DNA from: Aspidapion aeneum
Taxonomy: Eukaryota > Arthropoda > Insecta > Coleoptera > Brentidae
Assembly (NCBI GenBank): GCA_963576565.1
Contig: OY755044.1
Coordinates: 57,650,108-57,714,107 of the forward strand
Reading direction: 5' to 3'
Length of the DNA: 64,000 bases
Shown piece by piece: positions 54,141-64,000 of this stretch. Below the pieces are notes generated by a model. The model had not been told where the DNA came from. It did not search any database and was given only the letters and a program-made list of their open reading frames with translations. How positions within the stretch are numbered: the first letter of the stretch is position 1; each line of letters opens with the position of its first letter. The position numbers were made by a program, and so were the translations under genes.

Positions 54141-56690
54141 TTTGAAATTTCGTAACTACTTTACTACTTTATAGAAGTCCATGAAACTTCGAGGGGTTGT
54201 TAACTCTATGAAGGTCTACGACTGTGCAAAGTATGAGATTCGTAGCTCTTTCCGAAGTAGAGTTTTAGATAGGTCAAATATGGGCTGAAATGTTTCAAGA
54301 AAAGATGGTACGGCAGCGCGAACTTGGCGAGGCACTGCCGTGCCCTCAGATAAAGACAATGGAAGTCCAAAGTTTTATTTCTACTCAATTATTGTCTCCG
54401 AGTTTCAAACAAAAGTTTATTTTTTCACTTATATAATGGCAACAAATCTAATTAGGTGGGTCCTCAAGTCGTGAACGGTTAGCCCAGATATTCCTAAGCT
54501 CTAAGGTCGACACTGACAGTAACATGTGCTTGTATTAAATGCAGTGTTGTCTTGGCCGTCGGACTTAGTATATTGAATTTTTGGTGTTTTTTTTCTGTGT
54601 GATGAGTTTTATTTTTGTAAAAAAGAACTTGGTTGGACGTAAAAATAAACAAGAAGTGCTATGTTTCTGAAAATACTGTCAAAATTCAGCCCAGTGTGGT
54701 TTTTTCGAGATGATTCCAGTGACGCAGATATGTTGCCATCGCCCGGGATTCTGCAAATTCTAAGTTTTCAGCAATGACCGCCACGAATAGGGAAAAGTTG
54801 CACGGGGCCGCGGTTGACTTCTTCTCTTTATATTATTATTACTCTAAGCTCAAGTCACATAGCACAATCACGTGTTTAACACATAAAAAACGCGTGAGAA
54901 TGAAAACAAGCTTAATAGGTCATTCATTAACTTTATAAAAAAACGACGTTGGTAAAAACGGCGACAGCGTTGTAATAACGCCATTATCAAATCAAAACAG
55001 CAATGTTTTTACGTTATTTTCGAGTAAATTCTAAGTTGATTTTTATCAACAAAAATCACATTAGGTTTTGCTACATGAATTTTAAAACGCATGGCTTTTC
55101 TACCAAATATTTTTGAGATTTTACTAGAAGCAGTGCCACCTATTGGCGGCATTTTTCATTTCGAGGAAATTTATCCGGGAGTGCTTTATCCTTTAAACCC
55201 CAAAAACCAGCTAATGAACTGATCCCTGATCCTTTACGATCACGACGCATCAGGTATTAACCTGATAAAGACACATTAACATTGTGTGAAAGTGAAAGTT
55301 GAAAAATCTTATTAAGCTTTTAAAGAAAATATAATGTATTTATAAAGATTTTGTCTTGCCTTGAACGCCATCTTTTAAAATTGTTTTGAAATGTTGTGGT
55401 CTTAAGCTAGTAAACTTTTAGAACTTCCTTTCGCGTCACTTTTAAGTTTTAAAAAAATTATTAAAAAAACGTGACAAAAAAAGGCGTAAATGTAGAGGAC
55501 TTTTCAAGTGTAACTTTGGCGTATGAAAATAACGAAGGTTAAGAAGACGTTATATACACAGCAATAGAAACTTCAGCAAAAATTACATTTTTTTAGCTTG
55601 ATTCCTCTTTATTTTTATCTTAAACATGTAGATTTGACAAAACAAATAGTACATGGTATAAGGTTGCTTTCTAGTAAGAAATAACTTTATTATTTTCGTT
55701 CACGTTAATTTAACGTTGATGTGATTTTGTGCTATATGGGAAGACACAATACTAGGCCAAATACTAGGCTAGATTCTGGTAAACGGACAACTCAAACTCA
55801 AAACTTAAAGGGCTACCAGTCTGTTCTGAAATTATTGCCCGCTTGCCTATTTGTGTCGTAATCGTAGAATTCAAATTTTCATGGTTTAGATCTGGCAAGT
55901 GGTGCAGGTCTGGCAAGTGGTGCAGAACCACTCATACTTTTTCAAAAAACGAAAACTCAGGCTGGTTTTACTTTGAATTTTTAATCCATTATTTTTCAGC
56001 ATTTTCGAACATACTTTAACCATCTACCTCCCATAGGGGGGCTCAGCAATCCCCAAATTAGGTATAAAAACGTGATTTTATCATTTCTACCAAAAACACC
56101 CTTGAGAAATGAACGATTGTTTGGGTTTGGTTAAGGACACTTACTATTTAGCCTCAAACCATTTGGGCGCCAATTATTAAGGCGCCGACCATTTGTGCGC
56201 TGAACGTTTGGGCAAAAATATTAGTATTAAAACTATGGATAAGGAGATATTTGTAAAGTATTACATAATAACCCAAAATAGAACAAGAGGTTTAAAAATA
56301 AAATCTATGCATAAAAAAAAAATCTGTTAGAACCTGCAAAATTAATGTGACGGATAAATTGTCTCTTAGTTTTATTCTACAAAATGTTACCTAGTAAGTT
56401 GCCACACACAACCCCTCCGAATGGTTTAGTGGTTTCTGTTTATTTATTTCTTATTTTGGTGAATTTGCTTCGTAAAAATTATATTTTTTTTTATGGAAGT
56501 TGGACGAAGCTCTTATTTACCCTACACTTGCTCAAGATGTTTATTCTTTACTGTGACGTTTCTAACCTTATATTTGGTTATTGTTTTGACTAATTAATGC
56601 TAAGGACCTCCACATTTCAAAAAAATCTTGCCAAAACACAATTGACAATCAAAGGTAAGGTTATAAATAACACAAAAACTTCCGTTGATT
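54141..56690. other. Intronic stretch, nothing recognised
   Basis: No exon of the esterase and no clean transposon ends found. Short frames (for example 54206-54388 minus and 56384-56593 plus) have no supporting features. A small direct repeat GATCTGGCAAGTGGTGCAG occurs near 55900. Confidence 0.4.
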
Positions 56691-56804
56691 CATTTCTCTG
56701 TGGAAAAAGGTGGTGAACTTAAGGTCACCCGTAAACATTACCGCACGGCCGTCAAGAATAACGACTTGAGATTTAGTGAGACCTCACCTCACTGACAGTC
56801 AATA

Positions 56805-57084
56805 GACACTTATTGGAATAAAACCTGACCCTATTTTAAAATCGACCCTATGGTGACACATTTACATATAAAAAGCAGCTGATCTCCTTCAAAATTCAGC
56901 CTTTGTATATTTAAAAACCGGATTTATTAGTGTCGGTATTTATTAAATGAAAATTAGCTTCTACATTATTAAATTTGACTTTGGTATGTCAATTTTGAGA
57001 GGTCAGCTGTTAGCTGTTTCTATGTAAATGTGTCAAAATAAAGTCGATCCTAAAATAAAGTCAGGATTTATTCCAATAAGTCCC
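56805..57084. mobile_element. MITE with GACACTTATTGGAATAAA ends, TA duplication
   Basis: Inverted arms of about 70 bp (including ATCGACCCTA... and ACACATTTACATA) begin GACACTTATTGGAATAAA at the left. The right complement is GGGACTTATTGGAATAAA. Flanked by TA (56803-56804 and 57085-57086). Confidence 0.8.
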
Positions 57085-57099
57085 TAATAATAAACGCAG

Positions 57100-57486
57100 G
57101 TGCTTTATTCTGTAAAGTATCTCCCGGGAGTGAATTTTAAATTTTCACATCAATCCACGGTTACCATTGGTCGAAATCAGACATCTGACCTTAATTTGAT
57201 AGTTTTGAATGTTTTTGTAGGTGTTTTCAATGGAAATATCTCTTTAAAGTTCTCCTATTACAAAGCAGAAGAGCAGTTGTGTCATAAACTGACCAATGGT
57301 AGCCGTGGATTGATGTGAACATTTACTACTGGGGCTGTATTCTTGAATCCCATGCCCGTGAGTGAGGAGCTTCTCACTTACTTTACCCCAGGTGATTGTG
57401 AGAGAGGATAGCTGCACTCACCCTGCAATCGACTCACGGACCGTCAAGCATACGGCCTCTGGGAGAACCTTTACAGAATAAAGCAC
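57100..57486. mobile_element. Nested MITEs with GTGCTTTATTCTGTAAAG outer ends
   Basis: The outer ends GTGCTTTATTCTGTAAAG at about 57100 and (complement) at about 57486 enclose an inner MITE at about 57139-57324. Its ends, TTCACATCAATCCACGGTTA and complement, are nearly perfect over 29 bp. A third palindromic unit (57333-57460) of the CTCAC family follows. Confidence 0.75.
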
Positions 57487-57492
57487 AAGGGA

Positions 57493-57648
57493 CGTTTATT
57501 CTTGACTGCCCGTGAGGTGAGGTGAGCAAAAAGTTTACTTTCACAGGTGGAATTTGAATACTTTTACCACGTTTTTGCACGGGGAAGAGAATCCACAGAG
57601 GTTAGCGCTCACCTCTCACATCACGTCACGGGCCGTCAAGAATAAACG
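57493..57648. mobile_element. MITE of the CTCACCTCAC family
   Basis: Ends CGTTTATTCTTGACTGCCCG and (complement) CGTTTATTCTTGACGGCCCG, followed by GTGAGGTGAG-type sequence; 156 bp. Confidence 0.8.
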
Positions 57649-57861
57649 GCCTGAAACGGATCGTTGCTTAAAGTGAGTACCTTGGCTTAGTACGCTGCTG
57701 GTGATCTAAGAAATGCTTTTGTGCGAATGTTATTACAATATACAAGAATCTACTCCCTAATCTGCTTTTATGATGATGATTATGATGATTCATATGTGAG
57801 TGGGCCCTGTAGCACCTCCACTGCGACCACCTATTGTGACTCAGTTTTGAGTAGTTTCTCA

Positions 57862-58625
57862 TGTATGTATGCTTTTAAAAAGGCCGGCTATCAGTTTGGG
57901 TGAGACACTGTTCAGATCTTCTGAATCAATTCGATGTTTACCGACAGTGTTACGACGCAAACGTGCAATAGCCGGAAATTCGCACAGTAGATGTTTCATC
58001 CTCCTCCATACAGAGTCTACGTTCGATGCCTTTTGTTAGCTCCATTCTGTGCATGGATACTTTTAGTCGACAGTGATCCGTGAAAAGACCAGTCACTATG
58101 CGTATCTCTTGTCTGGTAAGTCCAATGATGTTTCTGGCTCTCTTTCTACAATGTCCTTTAATGAACTCTTTAGAGTGTGCCAGTTCTGGTATATTTGTCC
58201 TGTATTGTTGGAAGCTATTCTCCATCCGTTTTAATATTGTTGATTTAGCAGCATTGTATGATATCTCCAGGGCTGGTTCGGAACCGAAAAATTCGGCTGA
58301 TGCCGCTTCCCTCGCTGCTTGGTCTGCAACCTCTGTTCCCTCGTGCCCAGAATGCCCTGGTATCCAGTTATCCACACTAGTGACACATTGTTAGCACTAC
58401 CAAGCGCATTCAGCAAACCTCTGTGGATTTGTATTGTCCTGTTGGTCTATTTGTGGTTCGTAATCCACTAGCACACAATTCAATGGCTACGAGTTTGGCC
58501 TGAAATATATTAGCTAATTGGCCGAGACTATGTTTAATCTCGACTTTTTGAATACTAACAAATCCAGATCTAACGCCTGATTGCATTTCGGATCCGTCGG
58601 TATACTCTGCTGTGATACTCAAGTC
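57862..58625 (-). pseudogene. Decayed LINE RNase H domain and C-terminus
   Basis: Minus-strand remnant of a non-LTR retrotransposon that had an RNase H domain. Pieces in order: TDGSEMQSGVRSGF with SLGQLANIFQAKLVAIELCA (first two catalytic regions), LLNALGSANNVSLVW, and WIPGHSGHEGTEVADQAARE (third region). Next come a segment ending LCMEEDETST and, after another frame change, EFPAIARLRRNTVGKHRIDS down to LIAGLF. At least two frameshifts are needed. Downstream on the minus strand lies an ATCATCATC-rich tail (about 57768-57795), as in LINEs with microsatellite ends. The RT part is missing, so it is 5'-truncated and dead. It sits in an esterase intron in the same orientation as the gene. Confidence 0.85.
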
Positions 58626-58765
58626 ATGATCTTTTTAAATTGTATTCAACCTTTTGTTTCTTAATTACCTATAGAGATGTACTGGTTAAAATTAAAATTT
58701 TTATTTAATATTCTAGTATATCTTTTTCCGACTTATACCAAGGCGAAAAATTTGAAAGTACTTAC

Positions 58766-58938
58766 CCGGATATACATTCCCAGTGCGTCTTTTTCTTCTA
58801 CTCCATCGAAATACATACTTTCAACCATTTGTCCAATTGCGGCTATGCTGGCAGCCGAATCCAGATTTAGATCTGAGGGTACCAAAAGGGAAACATTGTT
58901 TCTTGCCGCAGTGTAGCTTGCGTTTAAAGCTACAAGGT
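58766..58938 (-). CDS. Carboxylesterase-like gene, second visible exon
   Basis: A 173-bp exon between TTTTAG (acceptor at 58940-58939) and GTAAGT. It begins with AC completing an Asn codon, then LVALNASYTAARNNVSLLVP, SDLNLDSAASIAAIGQMVES and a stretch ending DALGMYIR. This fits the helical region of carboxylesterases after the GxTS strand. It ends in phase 0, joining the WKSDN exon. Confidence 0.82.
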
Positions 58939-59461
58939 CTAAAATTATTACATAAAGATTTACCAAAAATGTAAAACTTCTTCAATATAATGACATCGTC
59001 TAACCTCGCAACATTATGGTTTTTTTCAAATATACGAATTTGCTGGCTTTTTTATTGTTGATTTCGATACTTTATTTTTTTTTTTTTAAATGTGAGTTTT
59101 TTTTTTGTTTGAAACTTGTGGTTAAAACAAAATTTCAGACTTCCATTGGCTTTATTTATTTTAAACACGACATTTCCGTTGGTAAGTATCTCTAACCGTT
59201 TTGTGTTAAGTGTATACTAAATAATCCAGTCTACAGGCTACTCTTGTAATACATGGTATGCAGTGAGGTGTGACGGCCCGCTAGTGTAGGCGCTGGAGTT
59301 AGTTGAGTATGCAAAATTTGACGACTGCAGTTTGACAATGGATTAAGAATCTGGATGTTGCCAAGCCAGTTCTTGGTTATCCCCCCACTTCTTATAGTAG
59401 TGTTCGAAATTCTCAAAATTTAACTAAGTTGACGCCCTAAAGCCACAAAGATAAAATTATA

Positions 59462-60311
59462 TTAGTTTTTTAAATTTTAGCTGCAAAAACTCCCCAAAAC
59501 CCCCAGACCCCCTAAACCCTGAAATTTTTAAGTTTTATTCAAATTTTCTCAAAAACTATGCTCATCAGCAAAAAAAATATATAATTACCTTTATTTTAGA
59601 CAATCAAATTTCCTTTTTAAGGATATACAACGCATTGGGGTACGACTAATGACAAACCCTCCAGCGGGGTCCGTTTATTGAGGTAATGTAAAAAAATTAC
59701 AAAAATAAGTTGTTTCTTACATGTTTTACCCGATTTTCTAAAAGACTAAACTCCCTATTAAAAATTATGCCCTATGGTAGATTATAGGCAATGCAGTTTC
59801 ATTTCAAGCGATGTACCATTAGACAGGATTACTTTTTTTTATAGCAATTTATAGCAAAAAGCTTAGTCTTTGAGAAAATTGGATAAAATTTGTTAAGTTT
59901 AGTGATTTTTCAAAACTGATTTAATTTACGGACGCTCCTAAATTGTTACCAATAAAAGGGATTATTATACGTCATTTAAAAGAAAATTTCAATGTCTACA
60001 ATCGATTATGGAGAACAATTTTTGATAGACAGCTTAGTTTTTAAGAAAAGCGGGTAAAACATGTAATAAAGATGTTTGTTTTGTTTACATTACCTCAGTA
60101 AACGGACGCAGCTGCATAGTTTGCAATTGGTTGTACCCCACTAACTTATACATCGGTTAAGAGGAAATTTTATTGTCTATAATAAAGGTAATTATACATT
60201 TTTCTAAGTAGCTTAGTTTTTTAGAAAATTTGAAGAAAACCTAAAAATCTCAGGTTTTGGGGGGTGTGGATGGTTTTTGGGGGTTTTTGCGGTCAAAGTT
60301 TAAAAAACTAA
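59462..60311. mobile_element. Long foldback element, 850 bp
   Basis: Ends TTAGTTTTTTAAATTTTAGC and (complement) TTAGTTTTTTAAACTTTGAC. The arms stay similar for about 300 bp (CCCCAAAACCCCC, CTAGGTAATTAT-like, GTACCCCA, CGTTTACTGAGGTAATGTAA). No ORF; target duplication not certain. Confidence 0.7.
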
Positions 60312-61195
60312 TTTTCTTTTAAGGTTAGACTTTACATATTTTTAATTAATTTCTCTGTCATTGTTGCTTGAGGGCAACTTAGTTGAACTTTTATAAATGC
60401 GAACACGACTATAAGAGGGGGGATAAAAAAAATTGGACCAAAATCTGGCTTGGCAACATCCAGATCGTTAATCTGTGACGTATTCTCAGCTAGAATCCAT
60501 TGTGAAACTACAATCCTCATATTTTCCATACTCAACTACCTCAGCGCCTACACTGCGCCCCCTTTTTTGATGATCGCAGGGTTTAATGGTCTAAAGTTAA
60601 AGTTTTGCATAAGGAGTCGCACTGCCGGAATTAAAAGTTTATTGAAGCTGCATTTATAATATAATGGAAAACAAAGATGTTTTCACTCAACCAAACACGG
60701 ACATACCAAACATAAGTAAACCACTTCTTATAAAAACCAAGCGGAGCAGCGCCACACCTGGATGCACACCAAGTAGTATACTGCCGTCCTTAGTCAGACC
60801 CACCTATCTGCAAAAAAATCAAAAATGGGTTAGGCCCGAAAATGGCTTTAAATAGGTTACTTTCATATGTTTTTTAAGAAAAATACCCAAATTTTTGTAA
60901 AGTATATTATTTTGAAAAACAAAACAAAATATTACTATGGACTCTTAGCAAGCATTTAAACTTTAAACGCACTTTTCTCGAAATTAGTGAAAACGCAGAT
61001 AGGTGGGTCTTACTAAGGACGGCAGTATAGTGTAGCCTGTAGACTATAATATTTAGTTTTCACTAGAAAACGGTGAGTTACTTACTAACCGAATCTTCGT
61101 GCTTAAAATAAATTAAGACTTAAACTCTTAAACTAGATGGGTTAAAGTTAGGCAATTGCCTCAAACTAAACGATTTTATTCCCTTTATTTATTTT

Positions 61196-61349
61196 AGCTC
61201 ACATATATACTATACTATAGTAGTGTGAGCTATGGTGGTCCTAATTTTTTCGAGGAAAAAAAAAGTTGCTCCGATTTCAAACATATTTATATATCTTTGC
61301 GTTTCAGATGATTTTGAATCTTTTTTGTTGCGCCGTCTGTCTGTCTGTA

Positions 61350-61404
<55 letters not shown>

Positions 61405-61924
61405 AACGACCAACGCGCATAACTCAAAAACCGCTTGGCCGATTTTAATGAAATTTGGTACCTATGCTGGGTCTTGGGTCGAGATGGTCCCATTTAAAAA
61501 TGAACAAAATCCACCGAACACAAACCAAATAAAAGGGTGGGGGTAGATTTTAAAAATTAGAGTTTATGTGAAAATATGGCGTGTGTGATATCAAACGAAA
61601 GTTAATTGAGTCTGGACTTAAACAAAATACATTTTAATTTATTTAAAAAAATGGGTAGGGGTGTATTTCAAAAATTAGAGTTTAAGTGAAAATATGGCCT
61701 GTGTGATATCAAACGAAAGGTAATTGAGTCCGGAGTTTAACAAAATACATTTTAGTTTTTTTTTAAGGGTGGGGGTAGATTTCAAAAATTTGAGATTAAG
61801 TCAAAACATGGCTTGTGTGGTATCAAACAAAAGGTAATTTAGTCTGGAGTGGAATAAAATATATTTCAGGTTTAAGTTATATTAGCTCACACGTACACTA
61901 TAACTATAGTACCTAGTGTGAGCT
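61196..61924. mobile_element. Element with palindromic AGCTCACA ends, CTGT array and 115-bp triplication
   Basis: Each end is itself a hairpin: AGCTCACA...TGTGAGCT at 61196-61231 and AGCTCACAC...GTGTGAGCT at 61884-61924. Inside are a CTGT tetranucleotide run (61335-61404), a TGAAATTTGGTACCTATGCT motif and three tandem units of about 116 bp starting at 61535, 61653 and 61767 (GGGTGGGGGTAGATTT...GATATCAAACGAAAG). No coding capacity. Class unknown. Confidence 0.7.
61335..61404. repeat. CTGT tetranucleotide microsatellite
   Basis: About 17 copies of CTGT with one variant (CTGTATGT). Long frames across it on either strand are repeat artefacts. Confidence 0.95.
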
Positions 61925-62344
61925 TAGGGGCCCATATATTGGCAGAGTATTTTATATGCAACGTTTTGTTTTTGGGAGTATCATGTTGTACCTGTATTTT
62001 TTGGCATCTTTTTGAGCATAAGAATGATTTTCATTATTTTTGACTGATTTTCTCAAATGTTGTGTCTTTTTGAAAAGATCGGTGATTTTTGCTGCACTTT
62101 AATTCTGTACAATTATTTCTAAAATAGGTATAACTTTAAAGAAATTTTTTTTGTTCGTATTTCCGAACCGAACCTCTTAATATTATTTTTTTTAATAAAA
62201 GGATGAAGAAATATTGAAATAGTATCGGATAATTTGATATACCTACATTTATGTAGTACCGTTTAGAAAATATTATGAAAAAAAATACCGTTGCTGTTGC
62301 AGGATAAATTTTTAGTAGCTTGATAAAAATGTGAGAGATCTTAC

Positions 62345-62495
62345 TATTAGCATCATCAATCTCAGGTTCAGATGTTATTCCAATTAATACGGGAACCTGG
62401 TTGTAATCTCCTGCTGCAAAAAGTTCGTACATTGGTTCGGTTATAAAGGGATCTGTGACCGTAGCTAGCTCTAGTACTGGCAGGTGAAGGATTCC
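62345..62495 (-). CDS. Carboxylesterase-like gene, first visible exon
   Basis: A 151-bp exon with acceptor TTTTAG (AG at 62497-62496) and donor GTAAGA. It encodes GILHLPVLELATVTDPFITE, PMYELFAAGDYNQVPVLIGI and TSEPEIDDAN. This is the P.....F......L...G....VP.L.G.TS strand of type-B carboxylesterases. The acidic triad residue normally sits in GxxSxEG. Here the sequence is GITSEPEID, so the position is altered or shifted. It starts in phase 0 and ends with A, completing Asn with the next exon. The nucleophile-serine exon (GXSXG) and signal peptide are not in the window. Confidence 0.88.
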
Positions 62496-63214
62496 CTAAA
62501 ATATTTTTATAAACTTAATAAAAAACAGGTTTCTTATGAAGAGGATGCACCGGCAATTTTTTTAGAATAATTCTAATCAATGAATGAATACAGGGTGTCC
62601 CGAAGTTAGAAGTTAGTTGCTTAACCACGTATTCTACGACCCAAAATAGATAAAAAAGTTTATATAAACTAGGGTTCAAAATTTCAAAAACAAACACCAA
62701 ATAACATTTTTTTAAATAATACGTTTAAAACTGTTTATAATATTAAAAAAAAAACAATTTTTATTTTTTAACTTTCACACCCTGTAACTCGGAAGCAGAG
62801 CAATTTTGGACCGTAGTTTATATAACTTTTATCTCTATTTTAGGCCGTTGAAAGCGGTTAAAATATTGACGCCTAGTTTCGGAACGCGCTGTATAAAGAA
62901 ACCGGACTTTATTATTTGTTACCGCCAATCTCAGAAACTACTAAACCGATTTCAATGAAATTTGGCATACATGTTTTATGAGCTCTTTTGTCTAGCTAAA
63001 GCAATTTCTTTTAGGCTACGATGCGTGCAAGTCGGGGTATCCGACGAAGCGGGTTACTCGTTGGCTAGTGCGTAAAGCCGGGATCAAACAACTCGTGTAC
63101 TTGGCCATTAAGTAAATTACCCGGCGGGCTTTACCATATTGAGAGGTAGATGGCGCTGAAATAAATTCGTCTGGTACGCAATATTCAGAGACAACTACTA
63201 TGATATAATGGCAT
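62496..63214. other. Spacer between the esterase exon and the LINE fragment
   Basis: Includes CAGGGTGTCCCGAAGTTAGA (62591) and a GATTTCAATGAAATTTGGCA (62950) repeat motif. A GC-richer stretch from 63015 to 63140 may be the 5' part of the following LINE in another frame. No esterase exon recognised. Confidence 0.45.
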
Positions 63215-64000
63215 TTGTATAATAGGCATGAGCCTCGTGGTGCCAGGGGCGGGGGTGTAGGTATATATATCAGATCCGATATATTATTGGAAGAAATCAA
63301 GATTGAAGAACAATTTGATTCCTTTGAGCAACAATGGCTGGTAATCAAAATTACTAACATAAAATTAGCATTTGCTATTTTTTACAGACCACCCCGATAT
63401 AATGCACTAGATGCCCTGGCCTGTCTTGAAAATTCGATTGCAGATATCGTCCCCCTAGTCAATGAAGTGATTGTTATGGGAGATCTCAACATTAACCTTT
63501 TGCAGCAAACTACTATCACAGAAAAATTTGACAATATTCTAGATGCTTATGATTTTAAACAAGTAGTGCTTAATCCAACAAGACTTACCAAAAACAGCAC
63601 CTCTTTAATTGATGTAATTCTAATGTCAAATGAAAAACTTCTTGTGGGAAGTGTAAATCACTTAGATATGCATGAACAATCAGACCATCAACTGATACAC
63701 TGTAAAATTAATGTTGAGATTTCCACCACCCCGGCAAAATTTGTCACTACTAGAAATTTCAGAAATTTTGATCAGGTCACTTTCACAACTTCTTACACGA
63801 TGAAACCGATATCGATAAAAAAGTCTAAATTTTAACAGATAATATCATAAATTGTTTTGAACATCATGCGCCACTGCGAACTATAAAAGTAACAAAACCC
63901 AAATCTTCATGGTTCACTGATGTCTTACAAATAATGAAAAAAGAGAGGAATCGTTTATTTTCCCGTTTCAAGAGATCAAAACTCCCAGAACACTTTGAGA
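63215..64000 (+). pseudogene. Non-LTR retrotransposon endonuclease domain, partial, runs off the window
   Basis: APE-type endonuclease of a LINE: GGGVGIYIRSDILL, FAIFYRPPRYNAL, VIVMGDLNINLL, TRLTKNSTSLIDVILMS and SDHQLIHCKI are the usual blocks. The frame is lost at about 63833 and continues in another frame (NCFEHHAPLRTIKV, then SSWFTDVLQIMKKERNRLF), the linker between endonuclease and RT. The catalytic N-terminal part of the endonuclease is missing or frameshifted before 63215. The ORF style differs from the Jockey-type element at 16.6 kb. RT would lie beyond 64000. Confidence 0.85.

Larger units (their letters stand above)
52799..58765 (-). other. Large esterase intron, about 6 kb, filled with repeats
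   Basis: Contains the 140-bp array (53600-54140), a GAGT microsatellite (about 54112-54140), a MITE cluster (56.7-57.65 kb) and a LINE RNase H relic (57.86-58.63 kb). The stretch 54141-56690 shows nothing that I can name. Confidence 0.7.
58939..62344 (-). other. Esterase intron, 3.4 kb, with two inverted-repeat elements
   Basis: GTAAGA donor at 62344-62339. Carries the foldback element at 59462-60311 and the AGCTCACA element at 61196-61924. No further exon recognised. Confidence 0.7.

Noticed and set aside
61210..61546. Frames with long DRQT or SVCL repeats
   Set aside because: Translations of the CTGT microsatellite.
1..64000. CRISPR array
   Set aside because: All tandem repeats seen lack unique spacers of constant length, and the window is eukaryotic.

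Overview
The window looks like a repeat-rich, AT-rich arthropod nuclear genome, most likely an insect. It holds spliced exons of two host genes of types familiar from insects: a pickpocket-type DEG/ENaC sodium channel and a carboxylesterase/juvenile-hormone-esterase-like protein. Around them lie Ty3/Gypsy elements, Jockey-like LINEs, and many small DNA transposons whose target-site duplications can be read directly. No bacterial or organellar features are present. Species and order cannot be fixed from sequence alone.

Layout. 1-7.3 kb: an old Ty3/Gypsy element (broken gag and pol, 3' LTR, a 19-bp minisatellite in or beside the LTR). 7.3-13.4 kb: non-coding DNA with tRNA-like SINE heads, a 21-bp array and a 2.09-kb Transib-like element (12-bp inverted ends beginning CACAGTG, CGTCG target duplication). 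13.4-16.2 kb (+): the last three visible exons of a pickpocket channel; one intron carries an ACGTAC-rich satellite. 16.2-19.5 kb (+): a 5'-truncated Jockey-type LINE with intact ORF2, inserted 46 bp past the channel stop codon. 19.5-22.5 kb: small DNA transposons.

22.5-62.5 kb (-): a carboxylesterase-like gene. Five exons of its C-terminal half lie at 50.5-62.5 kb. A second intact copy of the last exon lies at 22.87-23.06 kb. Both copies sit in a tandem duplication of about 1 kb. The first copy has been split by a 25.7-kb block (23.15-48.88 kb) bounded by the two inverted ends of one DNA transposon. Inside that block sits a young Ty3/Gypsy element (24.0-37.07 kb) with intact gag and pol, LTRs of about 3.5 kb, a tRNA-Lys primer-binding site and a leader with regularly spaced CATGCGCA-like motifs, plus many hAT, Harbinger, Tc1/mariner-like and foldback elements. 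The esterase introns carry more of the same and a decayed LINE RNase H. 63.0-64.0 kb (+): the endonuclease part of another LINE that runs off the window.

Working together: the two host genes face each other (channel +, esterase -). The retroelements read as self-contained units. Both Gypsy elements appear to express pol by -1 frameshifting at canonical heptamers (A AAA AAC and G GGA AAC) exactly in frame at the end of gag. All exon boundaries come from reading-frame continuity, splice consensus and family resemblance; no alignment or transcript data were available.
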